Source: Glandiceps talaboti
Taxonomy: Eukaryota; Hemichordata; Enteropneusta; Spengelidae
Length of the DNA: 20,000 bases
Direction of reading: 5' to 3'
Assembly (NCBI RefSeq): GCF_964340395.1
Contig: NC_135549.1
Location: forward strand, 18,779,842-18,799,841
The notes under the pieces were generated by a model. That model saw nothing but the letters and a program-made list of their open reading frames with translations, did no database searches and had not been told where the DNA came from. The position numbers were made by a program, and so were the translations under genes. Shown piece after piece: positions 11,601 through 17,000 of this stretch; the first letter of the stretch is position 1, and every line of letters starts with the position of its first letter.

Positions 11601-12346
11601 TTTGTCTTTAAACTTACAGCTTAAGATTACAAACACTGTCAGGTGAAATGATTTATGTAGGGTGCACAGCTCATATCGGTTGATTGTATTTTTACCATTA
11701 AGTTAACATGGATTTTTTTCCTTGTCGTAGCTTTCAATACTGTGTACATTTAACTCCAGGGTGATTTGTTTGTCATATAAAAGTTGACGTCCCCAAACCT
11801 AAAATCACACAAAAACTTGACGTCCAATTGCCCAAACGCACACACTTACTTAGACGTCATCTCGGGTAAATCATGAACGCCACTGTAGAAAATGCCGAGT
11901 GGAACAAGTTTTGTACACAAATATCCATGCATTGAGTTGATCTACAGAAATGTTTAACAACCAACCTCAAAAACAACGGTATTTTCATACCAAGTCTTGT
12001 CGTAAACCCATCCTTGATCACAACTTAGTGTATCGTCGCTACGAGGGAAACAAACATCGGTTGACACTTCCTGGGATATATTCACGTCGTATCTCTTGCA
12101 TTTGTTCCAGACAATATCATCACCATCCGTAGTATATGGAATCGTGCAATTCTTTACTGGAGAGACATCAGTATATGTTTGGTCGCTGTACACTCTGCAG
12201 TAGTGGTCAGCTGATGCACTGTAGAAGGTGTTACCTAGCTGGAAGAAGGCGGTACCTCCACCGACCATAAAAATAACGATATACTGGAACTTTTGGAAGC
12301 GGCCAAATGCTCCCACTGTTCCGATGATTTCCTCGAACTGTTTCAT
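4366..12346 (-). CDS. SLC22-family transporter, paralogue A (complete, 10 exons)
   Basis: This is a complete gene joined from exons 12346-11966, 9316-9213, 8839-8685, 8230-8059, 7688-7520, 6955-6879, 6517-6309, 5982-5874, 5402-5193 and 4555-4366 (1776 nt, 591 aa plus stop). All nine introns are GT-AG and all phases close. SLC22 proteins are plasma-membrane 12-TM carriers for organic cations, anions, zwitterions or carnitine. Visible landmarks are TM1 (about 20-42), a glycosylated loop with Cys 50, 67, 83, 99, 109 and 132, D-I-F-G-R-K-P at 161-167, E-S-P-M-W-L at 275-280, G-R-R at 400-402, Arg471 in TM11, and L-P-E-T at 509-512 followed by L-P-E-T-I-E-E. The C terminus is T-K-L. The start is the ATG at 12346, because the frame upstream has no other ATG before a stop. 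The closest subgroup looks OCTN/OCT-like; the substrate cannot be read from sequence. It lies in tandem between paralogues B and C. Confidence 0.95.
5193..5402 (-). CDS. Paralogue A exon 9: TM11, TM12 and L-P-E-T signature
   Basis: The exon is 210 bp and encodes residues 459-528. N-A-G-M-G-V-S-S-M-S-A-R opens TM11 and includes Arg471. TM12 ends in L-L-L-P-E-T-K-N-R-K-L-P-E-T-I-E-E, the strong C-terminal signature of OCT/OCTN members. The donor is GTAAGT, phase 2. Confidence 0.95.
5435..5473. repeat. (CAGA)n microsatellite
   Basis: A run of CAGA units with one CAGATAGA interruption in intron 8 of A, about 33 bp upstream of the exon 9 acceptor. In the sense transcript it is a TCTG repeat that extends the pyrimidine-rich side of the acceptor. 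Confidence 0.9.
5874..5982 (-). CDS. Paralogue A exon 8: TM10 and Y-G-A-E-I-Y-P-T
   Basis: The exon is 109 bp and encodes residues 423-458. It contains TM10 and Y-V-Y-G-A-E-I-Y-P-T-V-V-R, one of the clearest SLC22 signatures. The acceptor is TCTTCCAG and the donor GTATGA. Paralogue B has the same exon length and phase. Confidence 0.94.
6309..6517 (-). CDS. Paralogue A exon 7: TM7 to TM9
   Basis: The exon is 209 bp and encodes residues 353-422. It includes V-Y-Y-G-I-S in TM7, G-F-V-E-V-P-G-R in TM8, W-I-G-R-R-W-S at 398-404 and TM9. The Asp often seen before I-G-R-R in relatives is absent (N-W-I-G-R-R). The donor is GTAAGT, phase 1. Confidence 0.94.
6879..6955 (-). CDS. Paralogue A exon 6: loop and start of TM7
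   Basis: This 77-bp exon encodes residues 328-352 plus two bases of Trp353. It carries L-M-D-L-L-K-T-S-R-L-R-L, the amphipathic stretch before TM7, and the first part of TM7. The acceptor is TTTGCAG and the donor GTAAGT. Paralogue B's exon 6 is also 77 bp. Confidence 0.92.
7120..7211. mobile_element. MITE-like 68-bp palindromic element with 12-bp flanking repeats
   Basis: Arms 7131-7150 and 7179-7198 are 20 bp with one mismatch (GAAAGCCGGGAAGGGACTTC and its complement). They enclose a core with repeated AGTCTGAAGTCC. The element is flanked by direct repeats TACGTTATTATG (7120-7131 and 7200-7211). It has no coding capacity and lies in intron 5 of A. The superfamily is unknown; 12 bp is long for a target-site duplication. 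Confidence 0.7.
7520..7688 (-). CDS. Paralogue A exon 5: E-S-P-M-W-L and central cytoplasmic loop
   Basis: The exon is 169 bp and encodes residues 271-327: end of TM6, T-E-S-P-M-W-L-M, then a Lys/Glu-rich cytoplasmic loop. The family norm at E-S-P-x-W-L is Arg; here it is Met, shared with paralogue B. The donor is GTAATA and the exon ends in phase 0. Confidence 0.92.
8059..8230 (-). CDS. Paralogue A exon 4: TM5, D-W-R segment, TM6
   Basis: The exon is 172 bp and encodes residues 214-270. It begins with M-E-M-V-G-T-Q-Y-R, the SLC22 TM4-TM5 loop, then TM5, G-G-D-W-R (a conserved element before TM6) and TM6. The acceptor TGAAAAG has a weak polypyrimidine tract, but the phase fits exactly. The donor is GTAAGT. 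Confidence 0.9.
8437..8525. repeat. (AG)n microsatellite, 89 bp
   Basis: An uninterrupted AG run in intron 3 of paralogue A. The sense transcript has an 89-nt CU tract. It creates spurious open frames of alternating Leu-Ser on the minus strand. Confidence 0.98.
8562..8656. repeat. Two (GACA)n microsatellite blocks
   Basis: GACA runs at 8562-8578 and 8626-8656 flank a short AT-rich spacer in intron 3 of A. The second ends 28 bp from the exon 3 donor. The motif is the same as the CAGA run at 5435-5473. Confidence 0.92.
8685..8839 (-). CDS. Paralogue A exon 3: F-G-R-K-P motif, TM3 and TM4
   Basis: The exon is 155 bp, again the family-typical size. It completes codon 162 (Ile) and encodes 163-213: F-G-R-K-P, TM3, then TM4 ending T-G-Q-V-M. 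The MFS loop motif normally has an acidic-basic pair (D-R); here the residue after Asp161 is Ile. The donor is GTAAGT and the exon leaves phase 1. Confidence 0.93.
8996..9066. other. GC-rich islet in intron 2 of paralogue A
   Basis: About 70 bp of strongly GC-rich sequence in an otherwise AT-rich intron. It has a small hairpin (TCGCC-AAA-GGCGA, 9026-9038), GGGCGC at 9005-9010 and again in the palindrome GGGCGCCC at 9050-9057. I do not recognise it; it could be a fragment of a mobile element. Confidence 0.5.
9213..9316 (-). CDS. Paralogue A exon 2: end of loop and TM2
   Basis: The exon is 104 bp, the usual length of SLC22 exon 2. It encodes residues 128-161 and opens with Y-N-L-V-C-D-N-D-W, the conserved loop end that carries the sixth cysteine. 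TM2 follows, then the start of the G-Q-L-S-D motif. The acceptor is TTCCAG and the donor is GTAAGT; the exon leaves phase 2. Confidence 0.93.
9434..9710 (+). repeat. Degenerate tandem repeat, unit about 41 bp (copy set 1)
   Basis: About seven diverged units, each with a core like CTACATTTTATCGTCTGGCT followed by a segment like ACAATCTTACTAATATTG. It lies in intron 1 of A, ending 118 bp from the exon 2 acceptor on its far side. The same family appears in the opposite orientation at 14735-14995. Confidence 0.8.
11401..11433. repeat. (AAAC)n microsatellite
   Basis: Eight AAAC units in intron 1 of paralogue A. Confidence 0.95.
11780..11846. repeat. Two-copy 33-bp tandem repeat
   Basis: AAGTTGACGTCC at 11781 and AACTTGACGTCC at 11814 begin two similar units that continue into CCAAAC and a CACAC-type end. 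It lies about 120 bp inside intron 1 from A's exon 1 donor. Short and diverged. Confidence 0.5.
11966..12346 (-). CDS. Paralogue A exon 1: N-terminus, TM1 and large extracellular loop
   Basis: The exon encodes residues 1-127. M-K-Q-F-E-E starts the protein, followed by the F-G-R-F-Q segment typical just before TM1 in SLC22, then TM1 and the loop. Sequons are N66-C-T and N89-I-S. The ATG has A at -3. The exon ends in phase 0 at GAG, followed by GTTGGT, which keeps GT and +5 G but lacks a purine at +3. The matching exon of paralogue C ends at the same codon with GTGGGT. Confidence 0.93.
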
Positions 12347-12495
12347 TATAACCTGTCGGTACAAGACGTCCCTCGAAAACAGTCGAACACGATTTAACAG
12401 TTCTCGTACGTCCTCGCCCCTTTCACGAATCTATGACCGTACTAGCTGGTGGGCCGATGACTAATGTGGTGTGTTTTGATCATGGCTTTCGGATT

Positions 12496-12510
12496 ATTAT
12501 ACACTCTGAT
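12496..12510 (-). promoter_or_regulatory. Probable TATA-containing core promoter of paralogue A
   Basis: The minus strand reads ATCAGAGTGTATAAT, about 150 nt upstream of the A start codon. The same 15-mer with one change lies upstream of paralogue C's first exon. The TATAAT core (12501-12496) would place the transcription start near 12470. The call rests on conservation between paralogues; no transcript data are available. Confidence 0.6.
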
Positions 12511-12569
12511 ACAGCAATCTGTGATTTATGTAATGACTGATAGTCTATTTAGATAGTTACATCCAAAAT

Positions 12570-12576
12570 ATGTATG

Positions 12577-12609
<33 letters not shown>

Positions 12610-12618
12610 GCGTGTATA
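12570..12618. repeat. Alternating purine-pyrimidine (TGCG)n tract
   Basis: Nearly 50 bp of perfect alternation, mostly TGCG with a CGCGCG end, a Z-DNA-prone sequence. It lies 60-110 bp upstream of A's TATA block. The positional link to the promoter is observed; any role is inference. Confidence 0.9.
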
Positions 12619-13899
12619 GGTATTTCACAATCAAATCCTGCAAAGTAACCAGTCACAGTAAGAAAAGGTTTTCTCCCAACCATGTTATACTAGCAAGTAA
12701 AGTGGAATCTATTTTATCGTCTTGTACTTTGTTTTCTCGCTCTGTGTTTTTGATTGGAAGAGTGAAAGACACTTGGTTCGTTGACTTTTATAACAACGGG
12801 GCTTTGCCATAGGGATTGATTGTACAAAAGCAGAGGTGAAAAATGATGGCAACTGCCTTGAACAGTGCACTTTCTTGCCTTCCTGAGGGTTGGAACTCTT
12901 TTCTTTATTATTTTAAAACAATCAACACAGTTTTGCTATCAATGACCCAGATGCAGGCAAGGAAATCATGAACAGTTTGGTAGTAGAAGCCAACCCAAGA
13001 TCAGAGAAAGTGTTCAGTAACGCAATCTTACTTCAAATGAATCACATAATTTTGAACATGAACATAACACCGCACCCCATGCATTGTTTAATATTACAGT
13101 CTTTTTCACCATCAATAATATTACACAAGCACGTATTTTCCTATGTTACACGTTATAATATCAAAATCTACCAGCATAGATTCTTTTATAGTTGTAGAGA
13201 AAATGCATCGGACAGAACACTATGATTTGTGCAAGTAACGAACGTTACGTGCCTGCGAGAATGATTTGAAGTACGTATTTTCAACCCTGTACTAAAAAAA
13301 TATGTACTTTTATTCGATGACATATTCACTTCTTATTCATGCACGTTCTTTGATTCCATAATTTTCCACTGTAAGAGTTCCATTTAGTTTCTGTAATAAA
13401 AACTTCGAGGTGAGAAACTGGTCGATGATTCGATCTGTTTATCTACTCTTAACCACTACAGACTTAAAAAGAGAAACATTGATCACCACTGATTTCCGTA
13501 CCTCACAGCGACTGTTCTCATGGTGGGATGTTATTATCTGTGGATAATACATTCCAAACAGACCTAAGCTACAGAATACAACGTAAATTAGTTTACTTTT
13601 GCCTGTTTGTCTGACATTTTTCAATCACTGGCACTCTGACTCAAGGGTGGACACATCAAGTGATGATCTGCAATGGCAGTGTTGTTATTTAAAATTTAAA
13701 ATTCGGTTATAAAGCTAATTCGGGTAAATAGGTAACTATTACAAACATCAGTTATGCATCTTGAAAGTAAAGTCCCGCGTAAAAATACAATATCTAACCA
13801 TATCGACAAAACGATCATTTCTGCAAGAATTCTCTCGTTGCTATAAAAAGTTGATTTACTGCTAATCTACGATGCACATTTTCAATGTTGGGTATCATC
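12619..13899. other. Intergenic region between paralogues B and A
   Basis: Includes the 3' UTR of B (start at 13899, descending). The first canonical minus-strand AATAAA is at 13313-13308; a weak AGTAAA variant lies nearer the stop. No coding frame or structured repeat is apparent. Confidence 0.6.
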
Positions 13900-14059
13900 T
13901 CAAACTGTTGTATATGTGCTGGACTTATTGTTGAGGGCGCCATAGCTGTGCTGATTCTGCCTTATCGTCGAATTTGGTTGACCGTCAAATAAAAGGGTTC
14001 GCTTCTCTTCTGCGATGTTCTGCTTAGAAGGGTCTTTATCTTTTTTACCGTATTTTGCC
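13900..14059 (-). CDS. Paralogue B exon 10: C-terminal tail and stop
   Basis: The exon encodes 52 residues after the split Thr, beginning A-K-Y-G-K-K-D-K, with Y-G-A-L-N-N-K-S-S-T near the end and a final T-T-V followed by TGA. The acceptor is GATTTCAG. It aligns with A's tail only at its two ends. No canonical AATAAA is seen within about 580 nt downstream; the first is at 13313-13308. Confidence 0.88.
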
Positions 14060-17000
14060 CTGAAATCAATTTACATTTACACTGTCAAACATTTGTCGTT
14101 CATAGAACCGTTTTCAATGTGGACCGTCATGTAATTGCTAACCATCACCATAGAACCGTTTTCAATGTGGAGAGTCATGTAATTGCTAGCCATCAGCAAT
14201 ACTAGTATGTAAAGACGGTTAATAGAAACGTTACTCAAACTCCGACCGTCTAGTTATTTGAATCTTATCACAGTTATCATATGAATAGATAAAACCATTA
14301 CACCTGAAACAGCCCGTTGTCTTGTTCGACAAAACTCACACTAATAAGACTCCTACATTTCATTATCTTGTTCATTAAAAATCTCCTAACACTGCTACCT
14401 TGAATTATTTAATTAATTAATTAATTAAATTAATTTAAAACATATATTATAACAATTGTACATAATCTTGGCAGACTGTTACACTACACTGTACGAAATC
14501 TGTGACAAATTGCGTCCATCCCTTCTGAAACGTTAACCCCGAATACTGCATGAGACAAAAAGCAATAAGGGTGTTTCTGCTTATGTTTCATGCAGTCTTC
14601 GGTGTTTCAGAAGGGGTGGACGCAATTTGTTACGGATTGTACGTGATATGACCGTGATGATGATCTGATAGGATAATGGTATTTCAAACAAAGAAACAAA
14701 AAGAACTTTAACAAAGTTTACAGTAGTAAGATATGTTGTCTAGCCAAACGACAAAGTGTAGCAAAACGTTAATGACATTCTTATTGTGTCAAATGATAAA
14801 ATGTTGCAATATTGTTTATCGCACAAGACGGTACAATGTAGCCATGTAGTTTATGGAGCCAGAAGATTAAATTTTGTGATATTAAATAGTATGTTGTTGA
14901 GCCAGAAAATGAAATGTAGGTATTTATCGGGACAGGCGATAAAATGTAGCAAAGTTAAGAAGTATTGTGTCGCGCTAGACTACGATCTGTTCCAGGTGAC
15001 ATAGTTTTAATTGTACTTACGTTCCAAACATTTCTCCTTCTTCAATTGTTCCTGGTAGTCTTTCGTTTCTTGTTTCTGGTAGAATGGGCACTGTCAATCC
15101 AGCACTGATTGATATACAACCCATTATAACAAAGGGTAGTGGGGCCCAGTAAACGTCGAGTAAAATCACAAAGGGTGAAATGATATTGCCAATACCAGAA
15201 CACATGGACGATATACCCATGCCAGCATTTCTGTTAAAATGATATCTCGAATAGATTAGAGTAGTTCACATCACTTTACATTACAAAAGTCGACGACGTA
15301 TTAGTGTGCTATTAAATTGAAACTGAACATCGTTTACAAATGGAATTTTTTTTTTGAACAAAACATATCCAAAAATACTCGGTGGTTCATTATCATGAAT
15401 ATTATTATTCAAAATATTAGAACTGTCACATCCCAAACAATATTTCACAGAAATGCACTAGTGTTACTTTTTGATCATTGCATTCAGCTGACAGACCAAG
15501 TAACTATAATCGAATCACTCGTTCATTGACTCCCCCAGGTGGCCTGCCTGCTAACAAAAAACAAAATGGAATTCTCAGGTTTAAAAGATTTTGCTCGGAA
15601 TTTCATATCTGCAGCACTTAAGAGTTGAACATAAGGAAATATAAATAGAAGAATTTTATCATGTTGACCAAGTTATATCCGATTCATCGTGTTCATAACG
15701 AGATGATAACATAAGTATTCCTATCTGAAAGGAATCTAGGTATCTGTCCCGTAAAAATCAAATGATGACATTAAACATCTATGCTATGAATAAACATTAA
15801 CTTTTAAATATTTCATCACGCCAACATTGAAAATTGTCAAAGAACAATGTCAGCATGCCATATTCGTGATCATAATCCGAAGTAAATCTTTAACTCGAGA
15901 CGAAATCAGTATTATGAAAAACATTTGTGGGATAAAAAATTGTGTGATAAACTGTTTATGTCAATGATGTCGCCTGTGTTTAGTGAAGTCAAAATTAACC
16001 AGTCAATTATATTCAAGTAATCTAAGTCCAATAACCTGTGATTTCAACCTGGTATCAACTATCAAAAACACTTGTCCTAAATTTATTCTCTTACATCTAT
16101 TAATATCTATCCTTAAGTTATATTAACTAGCAAGCTGTTACAGTCAACAACAAAAGTCAGTCTCGCCGACACAAATGTCATGTAAGAAACCCTATGTCAT
16201 TGTTTAAACATAACATGTGTCTTAGCTGTTTATCCATGTTTAAAATTTGACATCTTCAGTATGTTAACGACGTGTACAGAACTAGTAAGAACATTGACAT
16301 TAATACAAAAGTCAACTAAATCTTCATTACAAGTAACCTGATCGACCATAAGTAGGTTGGCAATTATCTCCTTGCACTCGAATATACCAATTCGAATCAA
16401 TAGTACTAGAAATTATGCAAACAGCGATCAAGTGATAATAATCCTTTCTCATCGAGTACATGTAATACTTCTATCTATAAATGATTACGAACATTTTTTG
16501 CCCTTTGGTGACCCTATAACTGGTGCACGTTTGAGGACCTCTAATGCGGCCTTGTTCAGATTCTGACATAGTTCCCACGAGTTTTTGTTGGATAAAAATC
16601 CGGCCCACTTGATAAGATATTGCAATTGACCATTTTTGAACCACACTTTTGTAATTTGCTCTGCATTAAAACAACAACTTTACGTCGTGTACTATTGAAA
16701 AAGAAACTTGAACAACTAGCAGTTCGTCTGGGGAATTATCAATCCTAGTTATGTATGAAATGCAGACTGTCGTCTCACGATCATGCACTCGAGTACGCTT
16801 GGAATCTTATCCGATATCCTTGAGAGCGTCTGTTGAACTTTCAGTCAGAGTGAGAGATGCGATGTAGTTAAAATATTGAATTTACTAAAATTGTGAATAT
16901 GTCATCTGTGATACTAGACTGAAAAAGGTGACAATCTCTAAAATAATGTTTATTGGCGGGAGCACGTACCTGACAACAGTTGGATACATTTCTGTCCCGT

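Larger units (their letters stand above)
9711..11965. other. Remainder of intron 1 of paralogue A
   Basis: AT-rich with no supported exon. It contains the AAAC microsatellite and a 33-bp two-copy repeat listed separately. The scattered short open frames have no recognisable protein similarity. Confidence 0.6.

Noticed and set aside
12347-12430. Upstream extension of paralogue A before M-K-Q-F-E-E
   Set aside because: The frame is open for about 28 codons but has no ATG before a TAG, so translation would need an unseen upstream exon. The ATG at 12346 is preferred.
16780-16870. Possible extra exon in intron 8 of B on the minus strand
   Set aside because: Less AT-rich than its surroundings, but exons 8 and 9 of B already join in phase exactly as in A and no extra segment is needed.
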